Shown here: one piece after another, positions 17,775 through 26,932 of the stretch
How positions within the stretch are numbered: position 1 is the stretch's first letter
How the letters are laid out: every line of letters starts with the position of its first letter
DNA from: GCA-2862585 sp036340235
GTDB taxonomy: Bacteria; Bacteroidota; Bacteroidia; Flavobacteriales; UBA7312
Length of the DNA stretch: 64,000 bases
NCBI GenBank assembly: GCA_036340235.1
Contig: JAYYZE010000029.1
Span: 1-64,000 of the forward strand
Reading direction: 5' to 3'
Program-made: the position numbers and the translations under genes
The notes under the pieces: generated by a model
Seen by the model: the letters and a program-made list of their open reading frames with translations, nothing else
Database searches by the model: none
Told to the model about the DNA's origin: nothing

Positions 17775-18648
17775 ATTTTTCTAAGCATTTATTTAATTTT
17801 TCTTCCAGTGAATCTGAACCCTTAACCAAAGGAAGTCTGACATTGTCTCCAGTTAAGCCTAACAGCATTAAGAGTTTTTTAACTCCTGCTGGATTGCCCT
17901 CCTCAAATAAGGGTCTAACGAAAGGTAATAAGTCATAGTGAAGTTGGTTGGCATTAATAATGTCGCTCATCAATGCAAACTTGACCATACTAGAGAACTC
18001 TTTCGCAATGGCTTGTCCAAGTACAGAAATAACCCCATCACCACCAACTAAAATAATAGGAAGAGTCATCTCATCATCACCTGAAAGTACTAAAAATTCA
18101 GCTGGCTTATTTTTAATAATGTTCATTATTTGACTTAAATCCCCACTAGCTTCTTTAACACCAATGATATTATCAAAATCACGAGCTAATTTCAAGGTAG
18201 TTTCAGCAGTCATATTACTGGCAGTTCTAACTGGAACATTATACAAAATGATTGGTAGTGGGGAGGCTTCTGAGACGGCCTTAAAATGCTGATATATCCC
18301 TTCTTGTGTAGGCTTATTATATGACGGTGACACTGACAAAATAGCATCTACCCCACTCAAATCGAAAGCCTCAATGCTACTGATTACGGAATGAGTATTA
18401 TTTCCTCCAACACCTAGAACAATTGGCAATCGACTATTATTTGTTTTTATTACGTGTTCTAAAACTTGCTGTTTTTCATGCTTAGAAAGTGTAACACTTT
18501 CGCCTGTTGTTCCCATTACGACCAAAAAATTAACAGCACCATCAACACAATGTTCAACTAAGTTTGACAGACACTCAAAATCGATAGATAAATCAGATTT
18601 AAAAGGAGTGACTAAAGCTACGCCAGTACCCTGAAATTTATGATGCAT
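17764..18648 (-). CDS. dapA: 4-hydroxy-tetrahydrodipicolinate synthase
   Basis: 294 residues, the normal length for this TIM-barrel enzyme. It condenses pyruvate with aspartate semialdehyde, the first step committed to lysine and diaminopimelate. Key features: GTTGES near residue 48, catalytic Tyr in ILYNVPVRT and the Schiff-base Lys in IIGVKEASGD, followed by LSGDDEMTLP. It overlaps the upstream DUF6913-like gene by 11 bases. dapF, later in the same pathway, is at 39998-40777. Confidence 0.97.
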   Translation of the reverse strand: MHHKFQGTGVALVTPFKSDLSIDFECLSNLVEHCVDGAVNFLVVMGTTGESVTLSKHEKQQVLEHVIKTNNSRLPIVLGVGGNNTHSVISSIEAFDLSGVDAILSVSPSYNKPTQEGIYQHFKAVSEASPLPIILYNVPVRTASNMTAETTLKLARDFDNIIGVKEASGDLSQIMNIIKNKPAEFLVLSGDDEMTLPIILVGGDGVISVLGQAIAKEFSSMVKFALMSDIINANQLHYDLLPFVRPLFEEGNPAGVKKLLMLLGLTGDNVRLPLVKGSDSLEEKLNKCLEKFKS

Positions 18649-19195
18649 TTTTTTGATTTATTAGATTAAGGTAGTGTTTTACTTCAGCAATCAACGCTGT
18701 CAGAGTATCTTGCTTGACATCTATCATCATATCATAAATGGATAGGTCTTGCTCGTATTTTCCAACTTTAAATTTAGCTTTAGAACCTCCTGCTAAATAT
18801 TTTACAGGTACACAATTACTTGTGCAAAGGTTAATCAAAATGTCATAATCTTTTTCAAGAAAATTTTTGATGATGTAGTTTTGAGGTTTGTAATACCAGT
18901 TCAAATCTTTCAAAAAGAAAAAATCAAACTGAAGCATGGGCATATGATGATGTGTCAGCTCATTCTTGTTAACGAATCCAAGAGCTTTGACCTCTTTTTT
19001 TCTTTGAAACAACTCATTGGCAAATTCACTGACCAGCATCATGTCATCAATCTCAGTGGCATCGTATAAAATGCCAATTGAGCGAGCAGTATTAAAATTA
19101 TGTACCTGTCTCTGACGATTGTTGTGTTTTAAGTCGCGCTTAAAAACAAAATGACCTACTTTTTGCTTGATATTTTCAATGAATTGAATGTGCAT
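18638..19195 (-). CDS. Conserved protein, DUF6913-like
   Basis: 185 residues, no signal peptide or membrane segment. The sequence (NTARSIGILYDATE, FFFLKDLNWYYKP, YDILINLCTSNCVPVKYL) matches my recollection of a Bacteroidota family, DUF6913, regularly found between ligA and dapA, as here. It shares one base with the ligA stop and overlaps dapA, so it is probably translated together with them. Function unknown. Confidence 0.75.
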   Translation of the reverse strand: MHIQFIENIKQKVGHFVFKRDLKHNNRQRQVHNFNTARSIGILYDATEIDDMMLVSEFANELFQRKKEVKALGFVNKNELTHHHMPMLQFDFFFLKDLNWYYKPQNYIIKNFLEKDYDILINLCTSNCVPVKYLAGGSKAKFKVGKYEQDLSIYDMMIDVKQDTLTALIAEVKHYLNLINQKNAS

Positions 19196-21186
19196 TAACT
19201 TATTGTTTTAACAAATTCTTCTTCTGTTAGTAAAGGAATGTTCAGAGATTCTGCCTTTTGCAACTTACTGGGTCCCATATTTTTTCCTGCAACCACAAAG
19301 GTAGTTTTTTTAGAAATTGAACTGGCATTTTTTCCACCATGTTGTTCAATCATTTTTTTTAGTTCATCCCTTGAAAAGCTTTCGAATACTCCAGAAACTA
19401 CTATTGATTTGCCTTGAAGTTTATCAGAAATTGGTTTGTTATTTTCGTCAATTTCAAAGCGCAAACCAACTATTTTCAGTTGATTAATTAACCGAACATT
19501 TTCAGGGTTTTCAAAATAGAGAACTACGCTCTCGGCAATTTTTTCACCTATTTCGTTGACATTTTCCAATTGTTCTTTACTAGCTACCATAAGCTGGTCA
19601 ATAGTATGAAATTCTTTGACTAAAACCTTCGACACTGTTTCACCCACAAAGCGAATACCCAATCCAAATAGTAGGCGTTCGAATGGTACTTTTTTAGAAT
19701 CTTCCAATCCATCTATGATATTGGTAACCCACTTTTCACCTTCTTTTTTAAATGGGAGGAGTTGTTCTTTTTTTAAAGAATAGAGATCAGCAATAGTATT
19801 CACTAGTTCATTAGTGTAAAATAATTCAATCGTTTCTGGACCAATACTATCGATATCCATGGCTTTTTTACTAACAAAATGCTCAATCTTACCTTTTATT
19901 TGAGGCGGGCATCCCATTTCGTTTGGACAATAATGTTTGGCATCACCTTCATTCCTTTGTAACTCAGTTTGGCATTCTGGGCAGTGGGTAAGATAAATGG
20001 TAGGTTGAGAAAATAACTCTCGACTTTTTACATCCACGCCTACGATTTTGGGGATTATTTCCCCACCCTTTTCAACAAAAACAGTATCGCCAACCCTAAT
20101 ATCTAATTTTAATATTTGATCCTCATTGTGTAGAGAAGCTCGTTTAACTGTTGTTCCGGCAAGTAACACTGGCTCTAAATTGGCAACTGGTGTGATAGCA
20201 CCTGTTCTTCCAACCTGATAGCTTATTTTCTTCAGCGCTGTACTAACTTGCTCCGCTTTAAATTTGTATGCAATTGCCCATCGAGGACTTTTTGCCGTAA
20301 AGCCCATTTGATCTTGTAGCTGTAGATCGTTTACCTTAACGACAATTCCATCAATATCATAAGTTAAATATTGCCTACCTTCATCCCATTGTGTGACAAA
20401 ATCAATGACTTGATTTATCGAAGAACATAAGGTAATTTCTTGAGGTATTTTGAAGCCCCATCTTTTGGCAGCTTTCAAATTTTCGATGTGCTTATTACTA
20501 GGTAGATCTTGACCGAGCAAATAGTATAAATAACAATCCAAAGGTCGCTTTGCCACCTCCTTACTATCTTGCATCTTTAAACTCCCAGAGGCCGCATTTC
20601 TAGGATTTGCAAAAGACTCTAAACCCTGATTTTGGCGTTCCTTATTCATGCTTTCAAACCCTTGATGACTCATAAATATTTCTCCTCTAATCTCAAACCG
20701 ACTTGGGTAGTCACCAGTGAGTTTCAATGGAATACTTTTTATAGTTTTCACATTGGCGGTCACATCATCGCCTCTCAGACCATTACCTCGTGTCAATGCT
20801 TTTACTAATTGACCATTCTCATAAGTTAAACTGATAGATACGCCATCGTATTTTAGCTCGCAAACGTACTCTATATTTGTTTCTACCAGTTTTGTAATAC
20901 GCTTATCAAAATCCACCAGCTCCTGCGGTGAATAGGTATTTCCTAAGGATAACATTCTATATTTGTGAGGAACGGACTTAAAGGTCTTTATCAACTCTCC
21001 TCCTACTCGCTGGCTTGGCGAGTTAGCATCGTAAAGATCTGGGCGATTGCCTTCTATGCGAATTAACTCTTCGAGCAATTGATCGAATTCAAAATCACTA
21101 ATAGTTGGCTTATCCAAAACATAGTAGTTGTGGTTGTGTTGCCGTAGTGTTTCTCTCAAACTTAATATGCGTTCTTTGTCATCCAT
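19195..21186 (-). CDS. ligA: NAD-dependent DNA ligase
   Basis: 663 residues. It seals nicks during replication and repair using NAD. The adenylated lysine is K112 in CELKYDG. Order: Ia domain (YYVLDKPTISD), nucleotidyltransferase, OB fold, zinc finger with CPEC...CPNEMGC, helix-hairpin-helix region (LLFGLGIRFVGE, NEIGEKIAES) and a C-terminal BRCT domain (GKSIVVSGVFESFSRDEL). All domains are intact. It lies 13 bases after prmC. Confidence 0.98.
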   Translation of the reverse strand: MDDKERILSLRETLRQHNHNYYVLDKPTISDFEFDQLLEELIRIEGNRPDLYDANSPSQRVGGELIKTFKSVPHKYRMLSLGNTYSPQELVDFDKRITKLVETNIEYVCELKYDGVSISLTYENGQLVKALTRGNGLRGDDVTANVKTIKSIPLKLTGDYPSRFEIRGEIFMSHQGFESMNKERQNQGLESFANPRNAASGSLKMQDSKEVAKRPLDCYLYYLLGQDLPSNKHIENLKAAKRWGFKIPQEITLCSSINQVIDFVTQWDEGRQYLTYDIDGIVVKVNDLQLQDQMGFTAKSPRWAIAYKFKAEQVSTALKKISYQVGRTGAITPVANLEPVLLAGTTVKRASLHNEDQILKLDIRVGDTVFVEKGGEIIPKIVGVDVKSRELFSQPTIYLTHCPECQTELQRNEGDAKHYCPNEMGCPPQIKGKIEHFVSKKAMDIDSIGPETIELFYTNELVNTIADLYSLKKEQLLPFKKEGEKWVTNIIDGLEDSKKVPFERLLFGLGIRFVGETVSKVLVKEFHTIDQLMVASKEQLENVNEIGEKIAESVVLYFENPENVRLINQLKIVGLRFEIDENNKPISDKLQGKSIVVSGVFESFSRDELKKMIEQHGGKNASSISKKTTFVVAGKNMGPSKLQKAESLNIPLLTEEEFVKTIS

Positions 21187-21199
21187 TTAACGTTTAAAT

Positions 21200-22039
21200 T
21201 TACGACATCTTTTGTGCTTTTACCATTCTATTCTTGCCTTGCATATCGTTTTTTATTAAGATATCACAAAAGTCATTATTCTCTAGCAAATTAGCTACAT
21301 CAATCGATTTTTGTTCATTTATTTCAAAAAATAGAAGCCCATCATCATTCAAATTTTCTTTAGCCAATTGCACTATACGATCATAAAATATCAGTGGAAT
21401 ATGGTCATCAACGAATAGGGCTAATTTAGGTTCATAATCCAATACGTTTTTACTCATCATTGTTCGTTCACTTTCCATCACATAGGGTGGATTACTTACA
21501 ATGAGGTCCCATTTGCTTTCCAACGAAAGAGGTTCAAAAATATCATGAACAAAAAAAGTCACACGCGCTTGGTTTAGTTTCGCGTTTGCTTTTGCTAGCT
21601 CAATGGCATCTTGACAAACGTCCAGTGCAGATATTTTTGCCTTAGTTTGTTTTGCTAAAGCAGTGGCTATGCAACCGCTACCGGTTCCAATATCAAGTGC
21701 CGAATTAAAATCATACTGAAGAATCCAATTGACTAATTCTTCGGTTTCAGGACGAGGAATCAAACAACTTGGATTCACCTGAAATGACATTCCACAAAAT
21801 TCGCTTTCACCAACAATGTATTGTATAGGCTCGTGTTTTTTTAATCGATTAATAATGTCCAGAAATTGAATGATTTGATACTCAGGAAGTAAATCGTTCA
21901 TTCGTAGCAAACACTGAGAACGGCTCCATTTAAAAACATGTTCTACGCACCAAAAGAATAGTGCCTTTAGCTCTTTATTGTCATAATGCACTGATAGTTC
22001 AACATAGAATTGATGTCGTAATTCGTTGGCTGATTTCAT
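21200..22039 (-). CDS. prmC: Peptide chain release factor N5-glutamine methyltransferase
   Basis: 279 residues. It methylates the GGQ glutamine of release factors. Visible are the SAM-binding motif ALDIGTGSGCIA and the catalytic NPPY motif (SNPPYV), preceded by an N-terminal helical domain containing YIVGESEFCGM, which is specific to PrmC. It is divergent from ribD with only 28 bases between the two start codons. Confidence 0.95.
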   Translation of the reverse strand: MKSANELRHQFYVELSVHYDNKELKALFFWCVEHVFKWSRSQCLLRMNDLLPEYQIIQFLDIINRLKKHEPIQYIVGESEFCGMSFQVNPSCLIPRPETEELVNWILQYDFNSALDIGTGSGCIATALAKQTKAKISALDVCQDAIELAKANAKLNQARVTFFVHDIFEPLSLESKWDLIVSNPPYVMESERTMMSKNVLDYEPKLALFVDDHIPLIFYDRIVQLAKENLNDDGLLFFEINEQKSIDVANLLENNDFCDILIKNDMQGKNRMVKAQKMS

Positions 22040-22053
22040 CTGACCAAATTAAC

Positions 22054-22061
22054 TATTTTTG
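22054..22061 (+). promoter_or_regulatory. Promoter -7 box of ribD
   Basis: TATTTTTG fits TAnnTTTG and ends 6 bases before the ribD ATG at 22068, so the mRNA would have almost no leader. A TTG lies 25 bases upstream (22026-22028), a little farther than usual. Confidence 0.5.
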
Positions 22062-22067
22062 TGCGTG

Positions 22068-23084
22068 ATGACGAACGAAAATTACATGAATTTATGCATC
22101 GAATTGGCAAAAAAGGGAATTCCAAAGGCCTATCCTAATCCACTGGTTGGCTGTGTGATTGTTCATGATAATACCATTATCGGAAAAGGTTACCATGAAC
22201 AATTTGGTCATGCCCATGCCGAAGTCAATGCCATTAGCTGTGTTACTGATAAATCACTTTTACGATATTCCACCCTGTATGTTTCTTTGGAGCCATGTGT
22301 TCATCATGGCAAAACACCCCCTTGTACAGATTTAATCATCAATTATCAAATACCAAAAGTAGTCATTGGTAGCTTGGATACCTTTTCAAAAGTCAATGGC
22401 CTAGGAATAAAACGATTAAAAAAAGCTGGAATTGAAGTTGTCACATCAGTGTTAGAGACCAAATGCCGTCAATTAAACAAACGATTTTTTACGTTTCACG
22501 AAAAAAAAAGACCATTCATTATTCTAAAATGGGCAAAATCTGCAGATGGTTTCATTGCACCCTCAAATCAAAACAAACCCTTTTGGTTAACCGGTTCAGA
22601 TTCCAAAAAACTGGTTCATCAGTGGCGAAGCGAAGAAAGAGCTATACTAGTTGGAAAAAATACAGTGTTGAAAGATAATCCAATGCTAACTGTTAGAGAA
22701 GTAAAAGGAAGTAATCCCATTCGTCTGGTTATCGACAAGAAGTGTTCTTTGAACAAAAATCAATTTACCATTTTTAACAAGGAAGCAAAAACGCTTATCA
22801 TCAACGACACACTCAATGACAACTTTCATGTAAAAGTAAATTTTTCATCCTTTATAGACTCTTTGATGAGTGAACTGCATAAGCGAGATATTCAATCTAT
22901 AATGGTGGAAGGTGGTGCACATACACTTCAAGCATTTATTGATGCCAATTGTTGGGATGAAGCTCGGATTTTCACTTCTACAAAACGATTAGCACAAGGA
23001 ATTCAATCGCCTGTAATTGAGTGTTTTATAAAAAAATCAAGACAAATGACTGAGGATACACTTAACTATTACTTCAATTTATGA
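22068..23084 (+). CDS. ribD: Bifunctional diaminohydroxyphosphoribosylaminopyrimidine deaminase / reductase
   Basis: 338 residues from ATG 22068; an in-frame TTG at 22059 and GTG at 22065 would put the start inside the promoter box. RibD performs two consecutive riboflavin-synthesis steps. The deaminase half has the zinc ligands HAEVNA and PCVHHGKTPPC. The reductase half starts near 148 (RPFIILKWAKSADG) and includes VEGGAHTLQAF. A run of nine A (22501-22509) encodes the linker between the halves. The stop overlaps the next gene's ATG (ATGA). Confidence 0.96.
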   Translation: MTNENYMNLCIELAKKGIPKAYPNPLVGCVIVHDNTIIGKGYHEQFGHAHAEVNAISCVTDKSLLRYSTLYVSLEPCVHHGKTPPCTDLIINYQIPKVVIGSLDTFSKVNGLGIKRLKKAGIEVVTSVLETKCRQLNKRFFTFHEKKRPFIILKWAKSADGFIAPSNQNKPFWLTGSDSKKLVHQWRSEERAILVGKNTVLKDNPMLTVREVKGSNPIRLVIDKKCSLNKNQFTIFNKEAKTLIINDTLNDNFHVKVNFSSFIDSLMSELHKRDIQSIMVEGGAHTLQAFIDANCWDEARIFTSTKRLAQGIQSPVIECFIKKSRQMTEDTLNYYFNL

Positions 23085-23920
23085 TTGACCTTTGCTTATC
23101 CATACTGTTCACTGTTGTTTTGTTCTTGTTTTTTAAAGAGTTTGATAGAAGACGAATAAACACCCTTCAAGCCATTACTTTCAACTACCTCAGTGCGGGT
23201 TTGTTATCATTATATATAGGACACAAGGGATACAATTATGAAACCGTTTTTATTTCAGATTGGATTCTACCTACTTTTGTGCTTGGGATATTTTTCATTG
23301 TCATGTTTAATATCATGGCATTAACCACCCAACGATTAGGGGTTACCATTGGCTCGTTAGCGAGTAAAATGTCATTAATCATACCTGTTTTAGCTGCCTT
23401 ACTTTTTCAAGGAGATCAGTGGACATTTTTAAAAATTACAGGAATTGTGACCGCCCTGCTGTCAGTTTACTTAACGGTCAAAAAGGATAAACAACACTCT
23501 GGTCCCATTTACCTAGCTATTATTCTCTTTGTAGGTGCCGGATTACTAGATACAGTGCTATCTCACATTCAGTTTTTATACTTAGACAGTCCACAATCAA
23601 AAGATTATTTTACTACCACGGTTTTTTTAGTTGCATTTGCAACTGGCGGGCTACTTCTTTTGTTTAAAAAGCAAGTACTATCTCTAAGAAATATCTTGGC
23701 AGGAATATTGTTGGGATTACCTAACTACTTCAGCATTTTCTTTGTTTTGAGAAGTTTAGAATCTATGCAGTCCAGCCTAGTCTTTCCAATTCTCAACATT
23801 GGCGTAGTGGTTTTATCGGCTTTGATTGGGTGGGCCTATTACAAGGAACAATTATCAAAACTCAATTTATTAGGTGTTTTATTGGCCATCACTTCAATTT
23901 GTATTTTGATATTTGCCTAA
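23081..23920 (+). CDS. Drug/metabolite transporter (EamA-like) membrane protein
   Basis: 279 residues with about ten hydrophobic helices in two repeated halves, the DMT superfamily pattern. Internal signs include GSLASKMSLIIPVLAALLF in the first half and LVFPILNIGVVVLSALIGW in the second. The substrate is not predictable; the position behind ribD suggests a link to flavin metabolism only weakly. It overlaps ribD by 4 bases and the next gene by 1, so translation is coupled. Confidence 0.8.
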   Translation: MIDLCLSILFTVVLFLFFKEFDRRRINTLQAITFNYLSAGLLSLYIGHKGYNYETVFISDWILPTFVLGIFFIVMFNIMALTTQRLGVTIGSLASKMSLIIPVLAALLFQGDQWTFLKITGIVTALLSVYLTVKKDKQHSGPIYLAIILFVGAGLLDTVLSHIQFLYLDSPQSKDYFTTTVFLVAFATGGLLLLFKKQVLSLRNILAGILLGLPNYFSIFFVLRSLESMQSSLVFPILNIGVVVLSALIGWAYYKEQLSKLNLLGVLLAITSICILIFA

Positions 23921-24534
23921 TGAAATATGACGATTCATACCAACAGTTATCAAGCTTTTCTAAGGGGCTTTACAAAGACAAGGGCAGCAAATTTGTGGCT
24001 TATTGCTTCCCAGTAAAAAACGAAGAGGATGTTAAACAACGACTTGCTGAAGTTAAAAAAGAAGAATACGCTGCCAGGCACCATTGCTATGCATACATTT
24101 TACATCCAGACCAGTCGACACAACGTGATAATGACGATGGCGAACCTTCCAATACCGCCGGAAAGCCTATTTTAGGACAAATTCTTTCAAGAAACCTCAC
24201 TAACACATTGGTCATTGTTGTTCGTTATTTTGGAGGCATTAAATTAGGGATTAATGGATTAATTAACGCCTATCGTGTAGCAGCTTCCAATGCATTAGAT
24301 AATGGAAAAACTAAATTGTGCTATATTAAAGATATGTATAGTGTTTACTTCAAATATTCTGAAATGAACCAGGTGATGAGGTTAGTAAAAGAGCACGAAC
24401 TGGAAGTGATACGCCAAGACTTTAAATTGGAATGTACACTCACATTTTGTGTCAGAAAAAGCCAGTCTGAAAAAATACAAAGTATATTTGCCTTAAATCA
24501 TTTAGTTAAACTAAAATACATTAAAAAAATATAA
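23920..24534 (+). CDS. IMPACT/YigZ family protein
   Basis: 204 residues from the ATG at 23920, which overlaps the preceding stop (TAATG); a longer frame from 23830 lies inside the transporter gene and is rejected. The conserved core contains GSKFVAYCFPV, HHCYAYIL, DDGEPSNTAGKPIL and VVRYFGGIKLG, the hallmarks of the IMPACT N-terminal domain, with a C-terminal ferredoxin-like part. The bacterial role is poorly defined; RNA or ribosome-associated roles have been proposed. It shares one base with the next start. Confidence 0.92.
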   Translation: MKYDDSYQQLSSFSKGLYKDKGSKFVAYCFPVKNEEDVKQRLAEVKKEEYAARHHCYAYILHPDQSTQRDNDDGEPSNTAGKPILGQILSRNLTNTLVIVVRYFGGIKLGINGLINAYRVAASNALDNGKTKLCYIKDMYSVYFKYSEMNQVMRLVKEHELEVIRQDFKLECTLTFCVRKSQSEKIQSIFALNHLVKLKYIKKI

Positions 24535-25454
24535 TGGAACTTTTAAAAACCTTATGTAGCATACACGCTCCCTGTGGAGAAGAAAAAGCCCTTTCTGAGT
24601 TCTTATTAGACTACGTGCAAGAACATATGAAATCATGGTCGGTTGAACCCACTGTTTATCATGGTGATGGCTTTCAAAATTGTATCGTTTTGGTTTTTGG
24701 AAAGCCCAGAACCGCTATTTTTGCCCACATGGACAGCATTGGATTTACTGTCAAATACGACAATGAAATTGTGAAAATTGGCGGTCCTGTTACAACAGAA
24801 GGAATCACACTTATTGGTGAAGACAGTAAAGGTGTTGTTCAGGAAAAGATTATTCACAAAACCGATGAAAAAGGAAACAAAAGTTTACATATTGGTGGCA
24901 GAACCGTTGACAGAGGAACATCCTTAACGTTCAAACCCCATTTTAGAGAGACTGACGACTATTTACAATGTAGCTACATGGATAACCGTTTAGGCGTTTG
25001 GAATGCACTAAAAGTGGCTGAAACATTAGAAAATGGCATTATTTGTTTTTCTGCTTGGGAAGAACACGGCGGAGGATCGGTAGGCTACTTGGCAAAGTTC
25101 ATTTATGAAACATTTGGTGTCAAACAAGCGTTGATTTCAGATATCACTTGGGTAACAAAAGGCGTTAAGCATGGTCAAGGCGTTGCCATTTCCATGCGTG
25201 ATAGTGGCATCCCGCGAAAAAGCTATGTCAATCGAATTATTGAATTGGCTAAGCAAAGCGGCATTCCGTTTCAATTAGAAGTAGAGAATGCTGGTGGTAG
25301 TGATGGCAATGCTCTACAACGATCTCCCTACCCTTTTGATTGGTGTTTTGTTGGTGCTCCTGAAGATAATGTACACTCACCCGATGAAAAGGTTCACAAA
25401 GCAGACATTGAAAGCATGAAAACACTTTACAAATACTTAATAAACCACTTATAA
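24534..25454 (+). CDS. M42/M20-like metallopeptidase
   Basis: 306 residues. Ligands typical of the M42 glutamyl aminopeptidase group are visible: AHMDSIGF (His), CSYMDNRLG (bridging Asp), SAWEEHGGG (catalytic Glu and Glu ligand), SDITW (Asp) and a C-terminal NVHSPDEKV (His). It is shorter than usual M42 enzymes (about 340-360), mainly in the inserted domain. It is the last gene of the ribD-transporter-YigZ run and is probably cytoplasmic. Confidence 0.85.
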   Translation: MELLKTLCSIHAPCGEEKALSEFLLDYVQEHMKSWSVEPTVYHGDGFQNCIVLVFGKPRTAIFAHMDSIGFTVKYDNEIVKIGGPVTTEGITLIGEDSKGVVQEKIIHKTDEKGNKSLHIGGRTVDRGTSLTFKPHFRETDDYLQCSYMDNRLGVWNALKVAETLENGIICFSAWEEHGGGSVGYLAKFIYETFGVKQALISDITWVTKGVKHGQGVAISMRDSGIPRKSYVNRIIELAKQSGIPFQLEVENAGGSDGNALQRSPYPFDWCFVGAPEDNVHSPDEKVHKADIESMKTLYKYLINHL

Positions 25455-25545
25455 ATCTTAAATTTTAAGTAATGAATTATTAATTTACTGATGGCTATGT
25501 TGACTTTTGTTTGTAGAAGTTATTAATCTTTAAAATTTTAAACTC

Positions 25546-25903
25546 ATGAAAAATTTATTTTCTGCCCAATACATGTCTTTTTACAACTAAATCAGTCTCT
25601 AACCCTTTAATTACTAGAGTAATTTTTATCGGTATTTTAATGCTGTTGGCACTAAACTATATTAGGGCGCAACAGTCTGTAAATACAGATGCTATATGTA
25701 ATAACGGCGACATTTCCATAAATGCAGATGCAGACAATTCTGGTTCATACGGAGCCATCATTTTTAAGTTTAACAGTGAAGAATACGCCAAATTTCAAAA
25801 ACAACGATTTATTTCCAGAAAACAAATTGACATTAACCAAAATGGTGCGCAAGGTACTTTAAAAGTAGATGACCATGGTGGTTTTCACTTTATTCAAGGC
25901 TAA
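25546..25903 (+). pseudogene. Small membrane-anchored protein, apparently frameshifted
   Basis: An ATG at 25546 opens only 14 codons (stop 25588-25590). The +1 frame carries a much longer open segment: a hydrophobic stretch (VIFIGILMLLALNYIRA) followed by about 70 polar residues ending at 25903. If one T is lost from the T5 run at 25578-25582 the two parts join into one protein of about 118 residues with one membrane or signal segment. Alternatively translation starts at ATG 25640, giving 87 residues whose signal segment would be cut short. I recognise no family. Its end overlaps the aquaporin remnant on the other strand. Confidence 0.5.
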
Positions 25904-26526
25904 CACTACGAGCCACAAAAACCGAATAAACAGCACCTAAAGTAGTGGCTACAAGTTAAAACCATAAATGAGAAAAATAGCCAGAAACAAGTGCCGGTGC
26001 CATCGATCGAGCCGGGTTCATGGAAGCTCCCGAAACAGGTCCTGCAAATATGGCTCCAAAGGCCACAACCATACCCAAAACAAAACCAGTCATTGTCTTC
26101 ACTTCTTTACTGCCTTCGGACATAAAGAGAATGACAAACATTAAAATAAAGCTTAGCATGAATTCCATGACAAAACTTTGCTCCCAACTTCCTGCTGGCA
26201 AGGAAGCCCCAAGTAAGTCGTGCTGAGGAAACATTACTGAAAGTAACAAACTAGCACAAATAGCACCGCTAAATTGACTTAAAATATAAGGTATTACTTT
26301 ATTAGCTTTAAATCGTTTACTAATACAAAAAGCGATACTGACAGCTGGGTTGATATGTGCACCAGAAATAAATCCTGTGGAGTGGATAACTGCCATAACC
26401 CAATCCAAAGGTTAGACCAATACCTAAATGCCCAACACTTCCATAAACATCATTGATAATTATGGTACCAGTACCAGCAAAAACCATGATAAAAGTTTCT
26501 ACAAACTCAGCCAGATACTTTTTCAT
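25890..26526 (-). pseudogene. Aquaporin (MIP family), broken by a frameshift and a stop
   Basis: Both asparagine boxes of the water/glycerol channel family are present (SGAHINPAV and GASMNPARS), as are the expected helices. The gene is not continuous. One extra base in the C3 run at 26399-26401 separates the first 40 or so residues (start MKKYLAEFVETF at 26526) from the rest. A TAA at 25956-25958 stands where a Tyr codon is expected (HLWF-stop-LVATTLGAV), and 21 further family-like codons follow in frame to the stop at 25890. Either a decayed gene or two sequence errors. The start overlaps the thioesterase gene by 20 bases. Confidence 0.85.
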
Positions 26527-26932
26527 CTTTAAAATAGTTTTCAAATGCAGCCAAAAACGCTCGGGAAGGATGACACGGTTTATTTTTTTTCATATCAACA
26601 AAGACTAAGGTTACTTCTGCAGTATTCAAATGTTGGCCTTCTGAATTAAAAGTTTCAAAATAAAAATTGATTCTTGTGCTTGGCATTTCTTTAACATTTA
26701 GCTTGATGGTCAGCTCATCATCATAAAAAGCAGGTTTATAAAACGTCGTAGAATACGATAAAACTGGTAACATAATACCACCATCCTCAATATCTTTGTA
26801 ATTGAAACCTAACTTTCTCAATGCTTCAACTCTGGCTACCTCGAAATAGGTGGCATAATTACCATAGTACACATAGCCCATCTTATCCGTTTCAGCGTAG
26901 CGAACACGAACTTTTGTCTCAAATGAAAACAT
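26507..26932 (-). CDS. Acyl-CoA thioesterase, 4HBT/YbgC hotdog family
   Basis: 141 residues, a typical single hotdog domain. The motif RYAETDKMGYVYYGNY near residues 10-25 contains the catalytic Asp of the 4-hydroxybenzoyl-CoA thioesterase group. Such enzymes hydrolyse acyl-CoA or acyl-ACP; the substrate cannot be told from sequence. Its start overlaps the SPFH gene's stop by 1 base, so it belongs to the same leftward unit. Confidence 0.88.
   Translation of the reverse strand: MFSFETKVRVRYAETDKMGYVYYGNYATYFEVARVEALRKLGFNYKDIEDGGIMLPVLSYSTTFYKPAFYDDELTIKLNVKEMPSTRINFYFETFNSEGQHLNTAEVTLVFVDMKKNKPCHPSRAFLAAFENYFKDEKVSG

Noticed and set aside
25456..25545. AT-rich palindromes after the M42 peptidase gene as terminators
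   Set aside because: Stems are short, purely A/T and lack a following T run.
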